Source: Syntrophales bacterium (lineage in GTDB: Bacteria; Desulfobacterota; Syntrophia; Syntrophales; CG2-30-49-12). Taken from it: DNA of 41,040 nucleotides. The stretch is from the NCBI GenBank assembly GCA_030018935.1, contig JASEGZ010000013.1, forward strand, positions 1 through 41,040, written 5' to 3'. Made by a program: the position numbers and the translations under genes. This document shows, piece after piece, positions 16,494 through 24,996 of this stretch (the first letter of the stretch is position 1; the number at the start of each line of letters is the position of its first letter). The notes below the pieces were generated by a model, which was given only the letters and a program-made list of their open reading frames with translations, did not search any database and was not told where the DNA came from.

Positions 16494-16518
16494 TTATCAG
16501 GGCATATCGGCCTGATAA
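16494..16518. terminator. Perfect 8-bp hairpin before the cassette
   Basis: TTATCAGG (16494-16501) and CCTGATAA (16511-16518) form a perfect stem with a 9-base loop, seven bases before the cassette boundary. There is no T run. It may end ksgA transcription, and as a foldable structure it may have attracted cassette insertion. Confidence 0.45.
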
Positions 16519-16548
16519 TCAATGGTTAGGCAGGGAGATTAGATAAAA

Positions 16549-17142
16549 ATGCTTCAAATTAATCCTAAACGAATTCCTGGTAACTGGACGGAAGGATTTG
16601 CATTGGATTTCCATACTCTCAGTAGCCAATACATCGGTGATGACGAATACGGACATCCCCAATTTGACACAAAGCGCAGTGACGTCGGCGAATTGCTGTA
16701 TAGGCTGAAATACGGAAAGGACAAATCCGTGCTCGGTGAGATCATTGTTACTGTTAGCCAGTTCATCAAATCCAAGAATTGGCCTGTAGATTTTATTGTC
16801 TGCGTCCCGCCGTCTCGAAAAGGGCGGCAGTTCCAGCCAGTTACTCCCGTTGCTATCGGGATAGGCAAGGCTCTGAGCATAGATGTCTGTGTCGACACTG
16901 TTGTGAAGGTGAAAGATACACCCGAACTCAAGAACATATTTGATTTTGAAGAACGAATGCGTATACTTAAAGATGCATTCGAAATCCGCAATCCGGTCGT
17001 TGCCGGACACAATGTCTTGTTATTTGATGATCTCTATCGTTCTGGAGCGACACTGAATGCGATTTCAGGCCTCTTGCAACAGGAGGGTAAGGTAAGAAAC
17101 CTATATGTACTCACCCTAACTATGACTCGGAGTATACGATGA
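16549..17142 (+). CDS. ComF-like phosphoribosyltransferase
   Basis: The 197-residue protein has a type I phosphoribosyltransferase core. VDFIVCVPPSRKGRQFQPV at about 80-98 is the ComF-like PPSR segment, and VLLFDDLYRSGAT (156-168) is the PRPP-binding loop with its acidic pair. It lacks the N-terminal zinc ribbon of standard ComF. The base substrate is unknown. GGGAG at 16533-16537 precedes the start. The stop overlaps the next start in ATGA, so the PRTase and the SLOG-like protein are made together. No purine or pyrimidine salvage gene is nearby, and an accessory nucleotide-based role is inferred from the pairing and the cassette context. Confidence 0.8.
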   Translation: MLQINPKRIPGNWTEGFALDFHTLSSQYIGDDEYGHPQFDTKRSDVGELLYRLKYGKDKSVLGEIIVTVSQFIKSKNWPVDFIVCVPPSRKGRQFQPVTPVAIGIGKALSIDVCVDTVVKVKDTPELKNIFDFEERMRILKDAFEIRNPVVAGHNVLLFDDLYRSGATLNAISGLLQQEGKVRNLYVLTLTMTRSIR

Positions 17143-17696
17143 CGAAGGTGTTTTTGGGAGGCTCTCGAAAGCTGAACCATTTGAATCGTGCGATTAGAGA
17201 ACGAACTGATAATATAGTTGTTAAAGGCTATGAAGTCCTCATTGGTGATGCAAATGGTGCTGACAAAGCCATGCAGAAATATTTGGCCGATAAACGCTAT
17301 AAGAACGTTATTGTCTTTTGCATGAGCGGTACTTGTCGAAATAATCTGGGAAACTGGCAGACCAAGACCGTGGCTTCAAACAGCAACAAAAAAGACTTTG
17401 ATTATTTTGCGGCGAAGGACAGAGAAATGAGTGAACAGGCGGATTATGGATTCATGCTTTGGGATGGTAGGAGTAAAGGCACCTTGAATAATATCATCAA
17501 TCTTCTCCAAGGTAACAAATACGTGCTGGTTTATTTCTCTCCCAGCAAAACTTTCTTTACGCTAAAGAGCCCGTCTGAGCTTGAAAATCTCTTACAGAAA
17601 TGTGATCCGATGAGTGTCCGACGTTTCAATCACACCCTAAGAGTTACAGAACGACTTATGGATGCAAATGCCCAAGGTCAGTTGAAACTTGCCTAA
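17139..17696 (+). CDS. SLOG/YspA-like nucleotide-binding protein
   Basis: This 185-residue protein looks like a member of the SLOG (SMF/DprA-LOG) Rossmann-like superfamily, nearest to the YspA/DUF2493 type. It has an N-terminal VFLGGSRKL strand-loop (5-12), GDANGADKA (36-44), FCMSGTCRNN (60-69) and a long conserved stretch with KDREMSEQADYGFMLWDGRSKGT (93-115). SLOG proteins bind or cleave nucleotides and nucleosides. Some act in biological conflict systems as ligand sensors (family knowledge from the SLOG superfamily literature). The gene overlaps the PRTase by 4 bp, and its stop codon lies inside the attC R'' core, as is normal in compact cassettes. There is no membrane segment. Confidence 0.7.
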   Translation: MTKVFLGGSRKLNHLNRAIRERTDNIVVKGYEVLIGDANGADKAMQKYLADKRYKNVIVFCMSGTCRNNLGNWQTKTVASNSNKKDFDYFAAKDREMSEQADYGFMLWDGRSKGTLNNIINLLQGNKYVLVYFSPSKTFFTLKSPSELENLLQKCDPMSVRRFNHTLRVTERLMDANAQGQLKLA

Positions 17697-17748
17697 CCAT
17701 TCACTCCAGCGGATGGCTTACAGCCCCCGCTGATTTCAATCGTTCACG
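17691..17748 (+). other. Integron attC site ending the PRTase-SLOG cassette
   Basis: The site has R'' GCCTAAC, L'' ACTCCAGCGG, a short centre, L' CCGCTGATTTC and an R' position of GTTCACG. The L arms pair (CAGCGG/CCGCTG), and the outer arms align further with bulges. R'' matches the complement of the cassette start at 16525-16531. R' departs from GTTRRRY because its last six bases belong to the chromosomal flank. Confidence 0.7.
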
Positions 17749-17808
17749 ATAATTACGATAGGGGGAGACGGGAGTAACCGATGCCAAAAATTTTCCGGGT
17801 AATGGAAA

Positions 17809-19128
17809 TTGGAACAAAAGTATCTCTACATTAAGACCTTTGGCTGTCAGATGAATGTCCACGATTCCGAGCAGATTGCCGCGTTGCTTAAGGCCTCTGG
17901 ATATGAAAGCACTGATGATTTCAGGAAGGCCGATCTGGTCATCGTAAATACATGCAGTATCAGGGAAAAGGCGGCGCAAAAGGTGTACACTCAGTTAGGG
18001 AGATTCAGAGAATTAAAGCGCAGTAAACCCGGCCTGATCATCGGGATGGGAGGATGTCTTGCCCAGCAGTGGCGATCTAAAATCTTTGCCCGGGCGCCTT
18101 TTCTGGACCTGGTTTTTGGCACCCATAATATTCATCAGCTTCCCGATCTTATAAGAACTATCGAAACGACGGGATCACGGGTTGAAGAGACGGCATTTCA
18201 CGAATCGGTAAAATCGCTGGGCATCAGGGCGCTGCCGCAAAACGGGGCGGTCAGCGCTTATGTAACCATCATGCATGGTTGTAATAATTTTTGTTCCTAC
18301 TGTGTTGTTCCTTACCTGCGGGGGCCGGAGGTGAGCAGACCATCTCAAGATGTTATTGATGAGGTTAAAGCCCTTGCCGACCACGGGATCAGGGAAGTGA
18401 CACTCCTCGGTCAGAACGTCAATTCCTATGGTAAAACCATGGGGACTGATTTTGCCGCCCTGTTGCACGAGGTGGGAAAGATCGGGGGTATCGAGAGGGT
18501 CAGATTTACCACCTCGCATCCGAAGGACCTGTCTTTTGATTTGATAAGGTGTTATACTGATGTTGATAAGTTGTGTGAGCACATTCATCTTCCCGTTCAA
18601 TCGGGCTCAGGCCGTATCTTGAGAATGATGAACCGGGGTTATACAAAGGCCCAGTACCTGGATAAAGTGGAAAGTCTCAGGAACATCTGCCCGAATATCA
18701 GTATTACTTCAGATATGATTGTGGGATTTCCCGGCGAAACAGAAAAGGACTTTCAAAAAACAATAGACTTGATGGAAAAAATCAGGTTTGATAACCTCTT
18801 TTCTTTTAACTATTCGGAACGTGAGGGGACCGCGGCGGTAAAGTTTGCCGACAAGGTGGATGAATGCATCAAGCACGAAAGACTGCAGGCGCTTCAATCT
18901 CTCCAGGAGAAGCATACTCTTGAGAGAAACAGGGCACTGGAGGGACGTGTAGAAGATGTACTGGTGGAGGGGGTAAGCAAGAAAATGCCCGACGAGATGA
19001 CGGGAAGGACAAGGTCCAACAAAATTGTAAACTTTAGGGGAAAAAAAGAACTTATCGGGAAGACGGTTTCCGTTTTGATTACAGAGGCATATTTGCATTC
19101 CGTAAGGGGGGAACTACATCAAAAGTAA
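17809..19128 (+). CDS. miaB: tRNA-2-methylthio-N6-dimethylallyladenosine synthase
   Basis: MiaB is a radical SAM methylthiotransferase that adds a methylthio group to i6A37 of tRNA. The N-terminal UPF0004 domain shows TFGCQMNVHDSEQ, VNTCSIREKA and GGCLAQQ cysteines for the auxiliary cluster. The radical SAM motif CNNFCSYC lies in MHGCNNFCSYCVVPYLRG, and a C-terminal TRAM domain follows. The length of 439 residues is normal. The only possible start is TTG at 17809, since an in-frame stop lies at 17800. The upstream ATG codons at 17781 and 17802 are in another frame. The cassette insertion ends about 67 bases upstream and may have replaced the native promoter. Confidence 0.95.
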   Translation: MEQKYLYIKTFGCQMNVHDSEQIAALLKASGYESTDDFRKADLVIVNTCSIREKAAQKVYTQLGRFRELKRSKPGLIIGMGGCLAQQWRSKIFARAPFLDLVFGTHNIHQLPDLIRTIETTGSRVEETAFHESVKSLGIRALPQNGAVSAYVTIMHGCNNFCSYCVVPYLRGPEVSRPSQDVIDEVKALADHGIREVTLLGQNVNSYGKTMGTDFAALLHEVGKIGGIERVRFTTSHPKDLSFDLIRCYTDVDKLCEHIHLPVQSGSGRILRMMNRGYTKAQYLDKVESLRNICPNISITSDMIVGFPGETEKDFQKTIDLMEKIRFDNLFSFNYSEREGTAAVKFADKVDECIKHERLQALQSLQEKHTLERNRALEGRVEDVLVEGVSKKMPDEMTGRTRSNKIVNFRGKKELIGKTVSVLITEAYLHSVRGELHQK

Positions 19129-19208
19129 GCGTTCAGCTATCAGCCTTCAGTTTTCAGCAAAAACAATAAAGATAATAGGGGTTGCTGATCGCTGACGGCT
19201 GAACGCTT
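19127..19208. repeat. Intergenic inverted repeat
   Basis: AAGCGTTCAGC (19127-19137) and GCTGAACGCTT (19198-19208) are a perfect 11-bp pair. Further TCAGC/GCTGA words inside can pair as well. The left arm includes the miaB stop codon. It belongs with the other TCAG-rich hairpins in the window. Confidence 0.65.
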
Positions 19209-19236
19209 GCCATCAAAAAAGGGGGGGGGTTGACAG

Positions 19237-19737
19237 ATGCTTATAGAAATGAAGGTATCCGGATTGACGCTAGATCCGATCACGAATACACCAATTGTAA
19301 TTTTGAAAGATCTCCACGATAGGAAGGCTGTTCCCATATGGATAGGGATCTTTGAGGCCAGCGCCATCGCAATGGAGTTGGAAAAGGTTAATTTTTCCCG
19401 ACCCATGACTCATGATCTTCTCAACGATGTCCTGGAGACCCTCGATGTTTCCGTCACGAAGATCGAAATAAACGACATCAGGAATAACACCTTTTTTGCC
19501 AATATCTATTTAATTAAAGATGGGAGTGAGTTCATCGTTGATTCTCGTCCCAGTGATGCCATTGCCCTTGCCTTGAGGGCCAATGCACCGATATTTGTTG
19601 ATGATAAAGTTATCGAGAAATCCCGGAATGTAGATTTCGGCACAAAAATGGCGGATATTGATGATGTAAAAAAGGAAAAATTGAGGGAATTTCTGGAAAA
19701 TCTTTCTCCCGATGATTTTGGAAAATATAAGATGTAA
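19237..19737 (+). CDS. Bifunctional nuclease family protein (DUF151)
   Basis: The 166-residue protein is a DUF151/BFN-domain member: VSGLTLDPITNTPIVILKD, then PIWIGIFEASAIAMELE, then SRPMTHDLLNDVL, and the block DSRPSDAIALALRANAPIFV. Plant homologues were described as bifunctional nucleases acting on RNA and DNA; bacterial roles remain unclear. There is a ribosome-binding G-run GGGGGGGG at 19220-19229. It lies between miaB and xerC in the same direction and is probably part of the same transcription unit. Confidence 0.88.
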   Translation: MLIEMKVSGLTLDPITNTPIVILKDLHDRKAVPIWIGIFEASAIAMELEKVNFSRPMTHDLLNDVLETLDVSVTKIEINDIRNNTFFANIYLIKDGSEFIVDSRPSDAIALALRANAPIFVDDKVIEKSRNVDFGTKMADIDDVKKEKLREFLENLSPDDFGKYKM

Positions 19738-19858
19738 ATCCTCTGTTCTGACGTATTGAAGCAAGTGCAAAGCGTAAGGCTAGCCAAAGATATTTTAAAT
19801 TTCCCCTCCCCTTCATCCCCTCCTACAGGGGGAGTGGAGATTTTTGGGGGAAGATATT

Positions 19859-20797
19859 ATGGAAAAAGCCATCGGAGATTTTGCCAGACACATGGAGATG
19901 GAGAGAAACCTGTCACACCATACGAGGAAGAATTATTTAACCGATTTGAGACAATTTAAAGCATTTCTCGAGATGAATCATATAACGGCGGGAAAAAACA
20001 TGGGTGAAGATCTCAGCGGCGTGGATCATACGGTGGTCAAGGCTTTCCTCGGTTCCTTATACCGGGCAAAGGTGAAAAAGGTAACCATTTCGAGAAAGGT
20101 GGCCGCACTGAGGTCTTTCTTTAAATACCTCCTGCGCGAGGGAAGAATTAAGGTAAACCCTGCAGAGCTGGTTCAGGTACCGCCCCCTGAGAGATATATA
20201 CCTGCCTTTCTTTCGGTGGATGAAATGTTTACCCTGTTAGCCGTCCAGTTTAAGCAGGATGCCTCTGGATTAAGGGACAGGGCCATTATCGAGCTGTTCT
20301 ATTCTTCCGGTATCCGTCTTTCCGAACTTACCGGTTTGAACCTGGGGGATATTGATTTTAACCGGGGATTGATGAAGATCAGGGGGAAGGGCAAGAAGGA
20401 GAGGATTGTCCCGGTGGGTGAGCCGGCCCTTTTGGCCACTAAAAACTATCTTGAAAAAAGGGATGAATTATTAAAAGGAATGAGGGGAAATGCATCAGAG
20501 TCACCTATCTTTATCAGCAGGAGCGGAAGTAGATTAACTACGAGGAGTGTGGCCAGGATCCTCAACAGGTATGTCCTCCTCTCCGGGATTAACAGAAAGA
20601 TCAGTCCCCATACGCTACGGCATACGTTTGCCACGCACCTGATGGATGCGGGAGCCGACCTGCGGGCTATTCAGGAACTTCTTGGCCATGAGAGCCTCTC
20701 TACTACGCAAAAATATACATCGGTGAGTGTAAGCAGACTGATGGAAGTTTACGATAAGGCCCACCCAAAGGCCAGAGGAGGTGTTGACAATTTATGA
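19859..20797 (+). CDS. xerC: Tyrosine recombinase XerC
   Basis: XerC acts with XerD at the dif site to resolve chromosome dimers. This protein of about 312 residues has the N-terminal SAM-like core-binding domain and the catalytic domain with arginine in [23 protein letters not shown] with histidine and arginine, [12 protein letters not shown] with histidine, and the nucleophile tyrosine. It lacks the extra patch of integron integrases. The frame is open from a TTG at 19844, but the ATG at 19859 with GGGGGAAG upstream is the better start. Its stop overlaps hslV, as in the conserved xerC-hslV-hslU cluster. Confidence 0.93.
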   Translation: MEKAIGDFARHMEMERNLSHHTRKNYLTDLRQFKAFLEMNHITAGKNMGEDLSGVDHTVVKAFLGSLYRAKVKKVTISRKVAALRSFFKYLLREGRIKVNPAELVQVPPPERYIPAFLSVDEMFTLLAVQFKQDASGLRDRAIIELFYSSGIRLSELTGLNLGDIDFNRGLMKIRGKGKKERIVPVGEPALLATKNYLEKRDELLKGMRGNASESPIFISRSGSRLTTRSVARILNRYVLLSGINRKISPHTLRHTFATHLMDAGADLRAIQELLGHESLSTTQKYTSVSVSRLMEVYDKAHPKARGGVDNL

Positions 20798-21366
20798 AAA
20801 TAAGGGGAACCACTATATTAGCCGTCAGGCATAAGGGAAAAGTCACGGTGGCAGGGGATGGTCAGGTTACCCTCGATGTTACTGTCATGAAACATGGGGC
20901 GAAAAAGGTTCGCAGGTTGTATCACAATCAGGTCATCGTGGGATTTTCGGGGGCAACGGCTGATGCATTTACCCTCTTTGATCGGTTTGATCAGAAACTG
21001 GAACAGTACAACGGCAATCTTTTGAGAGCGGCAGTCGAGTTGACCAAGGACTGGAGGACCGACAGGGTCCTGAGACACCTGGAGGCCCTGATGATTGCCG
21101 TCAGTAAGGAATATTTTCTTATCATCTCCGGCAACGGTGATGTCATCGAAGCAGATGATGATGTGATGGCGATAGGGTCGGGGGGCCCCTATGCCTTAGC
21201 GGCGGCCCGGGCCCTTGTCAGATTTTCTGAGCTAACGGCGATAGAGATTGCAAGAGAAGCGATGCGGATCGCCGCAGATATTTGCATCTATACCAATGAC
21301 AGGATTACCGTGGAGGAGCTGGATGTGTACCAGGAAACGGAATCAAAGGTAAAAGGTAAGGGATAA
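20794..21366 (+). CDS. hslV: ATP-dependent protease subunit HslV
   Basis: HslV is the proteasome-like threonine peptidase that forms the double-hexamer core of HslUV. The N-terminal sequence [23 protein letters not shown] contains the threonine nucleophile, which should become N-terminal after processing of a short propeptide. [14 protein letters not shown] and the C-terminal ICIYTN block are also typical. The 190-residue length is slightly above the usual 175-180 because of a basic tail. Start and xerC stop overlap by 4 bp, with GGAGGTG upstream. Confidence 0.96.
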   Translation: MKIRGTTILAVRHKGKVTVAGDGQVTLDVTVMKHGAKKVRRLYHNQVIVGFSGATADAFTLFDRFDQKLEQYNGNLLRAAVELTKDWRTDRVLRHLEALMIAVSKEYFLIISGNGDVIEADDDVMAIGSGGPYALAAARALVRFSELTAIEIAREAMRIAADICIYTNDRITVEELDVYQETESKVKGKG

Positions 21367-21380
21367 GGAGTGAAATTTAT

Positions 21381-22760
21381 ATGTCATCAAATAATTTAAC
21401 ACCGCGAGAGATTGTAGAAAGGTTGGATCAGTATATCATCGGTCAGGGTGAGGCCAAGCGGGCAGTGGCTATTGCCTTGAGGAACCGCTGGAGGCGTCAG
21501 AACGTCCCCCCTGATCTTGCAGAGGAAATATCACCCAAAAATATCATCATGATCGGTCCGACGGGGGTTGGAAAGACAGAGATCGCCCGGAGACTGGCGA
21601 AACTCGATAACTCTCCTTTTTTGAAGATCGAGGCGTCAAAGTTTACCGAGGTGGGTTATGTGGGCAGAGATGTAGAGTCCATGGTGCGCGATCTTGTAGA
21701 CCTGTCAGTGAATATGGTTAAATCGGAAGAGCAGGAAAATGTAAAGGTAAAGGCGGCGGAGATTGCAGAGGAGAGACTTTTAGATATCCTTCTTCCCCCC
21801 AAACCTGCGGAAAGGAAAGCCGAAGATACGATTCCTGACAGGGATTCAGGACAGCTTGAAATTGAACAGACGGGGAGGGATACGACACGTGAAAAACTGC
21901 GCCGTCTCCTCCTTAACGGCAAGCTGGATGATCGTGTTGTAGATATAGAGATAGCGGACATGAGGACTGGCCCGATGGTTGAGATATTTTCTTCCTCCGG
22001 TGTTGAGGATATGGGCTTGAATATCAAGGAGATGTTTGGAAATATCTTTCCCCAGAGGAAGAGAAATGCGAGGGTCAAGGTTTCTGAGGCGCGGGAGATC
22101 CTGGCGGCCGAGGAGGCCCAGAAACTGGTAGATATGGATAAGGTAACCAGGACGGCCATTGAGAGGGTGGAACAATCCGGTATCATTTTCCTTGACGAGA
22201 TTGACAAGATCGTGGGAAGTAATTCTTCCCATGGTCCCGATGTGTCGAGGGAAGGTGTGCAGAGGGACCTCCTGCCGATTGTGGAGGGATCCACCGTTAA
22301 TACGAGGTACGGGATGGTCAGGACGGATCACATCCTCTTTATCGCTGCCGGTGCGTTCAGTTCTTCAAAGCCGTCTGATCTTATCCCTGAGCTTCAGGGG
22401 CGATTTCCCATCAGGGTGGAGCTGGATTCCCTCGGAAAAGAGGAATTCATCAGGATTCTCACAGAACCCCATAATGCCCTCGTCAAACAGTATATAGAGA
22501 TGATGGCAACGGAAGAGATTAAGCTCATTTTCAAGGATGATGCAATTGCTGAAATTGCGGAAGTAGCGACAGTGGTCAATGAGAGGACGGAAAATATCGG
22601 GGCCAGGAGACTTTATACTATTATGGAGACCCTGCTGGAACAAATCTCCTTTGATGCACCCGAGATGGTGGAAAAGAAAGCGGTTATTGATGCGAACTAC
22701 GTGCGGGAAAAGTTAGAAGACATTGTTGAGGATGAGGACTTAAGCCGGTACATCCTGTAA
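21381..22760 (+). CDS. hslU: ATP-dependent protease ATPase subunit HslU
   Basis: HslU is the AAA+ unfoldase that feeds substrates to HslV. The Walker A motif is [15 protein letters not shown] near residue 60 and Walker B is [10 protein letters not shown]. The pore-loop region [11 protein letters not shown], the intervening I domain (about 110-230), the sensor/arginine-finger segment [10 protein letters not shown] and the conserved C-terminal tail ending DLSRYIL are present. At 459 residues it is full length. It starts 14 bp after hslV behind AAGGAG. Confidence 0.97.
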   Translation: MSSNNLTPREIVERLDQYIIGQGEAKRAVAIALRNRWRRQNVPPDLAEEISPKNIIMIGPTGVGKTEIARRLAKLDNSPFLKIEASKFTEVGYVGRDVESMVRDLVDLSVNMVKSEEQENVKVKAAEIAEERLLDILLPPKPAERKAEDTIPDRDSGQLEIEQTGRDTTREKLRRLLLNGKLDDRVVDIEIADMRTGPMVEIFSSSGVEDMGLNIKEMFGNIFPQRKRNARVKVSEAREILAAEEAQKLVDMDKVTRTAIERVEQSGIIFLDEIDKIVGSNSSHGPDVSREGVQRDLLPIVEGSTVNTRYGMVRTDHILFIAAGAFSSSKPSDLIPELQGRFPIRVELDSLGKEEFIRILTEPHNALVKQYIEMMATEEIKLIFKDDAIAEIAEVATVVNERTENIGARRLYTIMETLLEQISFDAPEMVEKKAVIDANYVREKLEDIVEDEDLSRYIL

Positions 22761-22769
22761 ATAGGATTA

Positions 22770-22817
22770 AAAGCTCAAAGCTGAAAGGTCAAAAAAAAGC
22801 TTTCAGCTTTGAGCTTT
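22770..22817. repeat. Perfect 18-bp intergenic palindrome
   Basis: AAAGCTCAAAGCTGAAAG (22770-22787) is exactly complementary to 22800-22817, with a 12-base A-rich loop. It lies ten bases after the hslU stop. It could act as a terminator or an mRNA-stabilising hairpin, but the right arm ends next to the argB ribosome binding site. Confidence 0.85.
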
Positions 22818-22830
22818 ATGGGAGGCATAA

Positions 22831-23763
<933 letters not shown>

Positions 23764-23780
23764 AGGGATCAGGATTAAAG

Positions 23781-24977
23781 ATGAAAATGACAACAGGAGA
23801 ATTATTGGCCCTGGCGGATAAAAGTCTCATGGGGACGTACAAGCGCTTCCCCATTATGCTGGTGAGAGGTTCCGGTGTTAAGGTCTGGGACAGCGAGGGG
23901 AGAGAGTATCTCGATTTCGTGGCCGGGATTGCCGTTTGCAGCCTCGGTCATTCCCATCCGAAAGTGGTGGCGGCGATCAAAAAACAGGTGGAAATCCTCA
24001 CCCATGTTTCCAATCTTTACTATACTGAGCCGCAGGTACATTTTGCCAGGTTTCTCGTGGAAAATTCCTTTGCTGATAAGGTCTTTTTTTGCAACAGCGG
24101 TGCGGAGGCCAATGAAGCGGCGATTAAACTTGCACGCAAGTACGCCCATGAGAACATGGCAGGGGACAGATACGAATTGATCACCATGAGGGATTCCTTC
24201 CATGGGCGTACCCTCGCCACAGTGACGGCGACAGGACAGGAAAGGTTTCAGGTCGGTTTTGCCCCTCTGCCGGAAGGATTTAAGTATGTCCCCTTTAATG
24301 ACCTTTCTGCTCTGAAGGATGCCATTACGGAGAAGACCTGCGGGGTAATGCTGGAGCCGATTCAGGGAGAGGGGGGTGTGAGAATTCCCGATGATGGTTA
24401 CCTCCGGGGGGTCAGGAAGGTCTGTGACGATCGGGGAATCCTGATGATCCTTGACGAGGTCCAGGTGGGGATGGGAAGAACAGGTTCTCTCTTCGCCTAT
24501 GAGGATTACGATGTGAGGCCGGATATCATGACCCTGGCCAAGGCCCTGGGAAACGGTTTTCCTGTGGGGGCGATGCTAACAACGGATAGAATCGCCTCCG
24601 CCTTTGTGCCGGGCAGCCATGCCTCAACCTTTGGCGGGAATCCCCTGGCGATGGCGGCGGCCCTCGCATCAGGAGAGACCATCTTAAGTGATAGCATCTT
24701 GGAAAATTGTAAAAAGGTGGGGGCGTATTTTCTTGAGAAACTGGAGGAACTCAGGTTAAGACACGCTGTAATTAAAGAGGTGAGGGGGAAAGGTCTGATC
24801 ATTGGGGTGGAGCTGGCCACCGGTGGTGATGAGATCGTAAGGAAGTGCATAGATAAGGGAGTGTTGATCAACTGTATCGGCGGTAATATTCTCCGTTTTG
24901 TTCCCCCGCTGATCATCACAGAATCGGATGTTGATCGGGCGATTGATATCCTGGACGGGGTGATGGAGGGCAGATGA
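23781..24977 (+). CDS. argD: Acetylornithine aminotransferase
   Basis: ArgD is a PLP-dependent class III aminotransferase that converts N-acetylglutamate semialdehyde to N-acetylornithine. GAEANEAAIKLARKYA binds the cofactor phosphate, LDEVQVGMGRTG holds the aspartate that pairs with the pyridine nitrogen, and TLAKALGNGFPVGAML has the Schiff-base lysine. The frame is open back to 23724, but the leading 19 codons fall in a repeat. The ATG at 23781 with AGGAT upstream is therefore chosen, giving about 398 residues. It faces the radical SAM fusion gene, with 19 bp between the stop codons. Confidence 0.95.
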   Translation: MKMTTGELLALADKSLMGTYKRFPIMLVRGSGVKVWDSEGREYLDFVAGIAVCSLGHSHPKVVAAIKKQVEILTHVSNLYYTEPQVHFARFLVENSFADKVFFCNSGAEANEAAIKLARKYAHENMAGDRYELITMRDSFHGRTLATVTATGQERFQVGFAPLPEGFKYVPFNDLSALKDAITEKTCGVMLEPIQGEGGVRIPDDGYLRGVRKVCDDRGILMILDEVQVGMGRTGSLFAYEDYDVRPDIMTLAKALGNGFPVGAMLTTDRIASAFVPGSHASTFGGNPLAMAAALASGETILSDSILENCKKVGAYFLEKLEELRLRHAVIKEVRGKGLIIGVELATGGDEIVRKCIDKGVLINCIGGNILRFVPPLIITESDVDRAIDILDGVMEGR

Positions 24978-24996
24978 AAAAAGTTGCCGAGATAGG

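Larger units (their letters stand above)
16526..17742 (+). mobile_element. Solitary integron gene cassette (PRTase-SLOG)
   Basis: The unit starts at TTAGGCA after a G and ends with an attC site whose R'' (TGCCTAAC) is the exact reverse complement of that start. This is the signature of a complete excised-and-inserted cassette of about 1217 bp. The right junction G|TTCACG does not fit GTTRRRY, so it is most likely the original chromosomal target. The unit lies between ksgA and miaB. It contains two overlapping genes and no integrase. Confidence 0.72.

Noticed and set aside
17781-17831. ATG at 17781 with GGGAG upstream as the miaB start
   Set aside because: It is in a different frame from miaB and stops after 17 codons; only the TTG at 17809 is in frame after the upstream stop.
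19859-20797. The tyrosine recombinase as the integron integrase
   Set aside because: It lacks the extra integron-integrase patch and sits in the conserved xerC-hslV-hslU cluster, so it is a housekeeping XerC.
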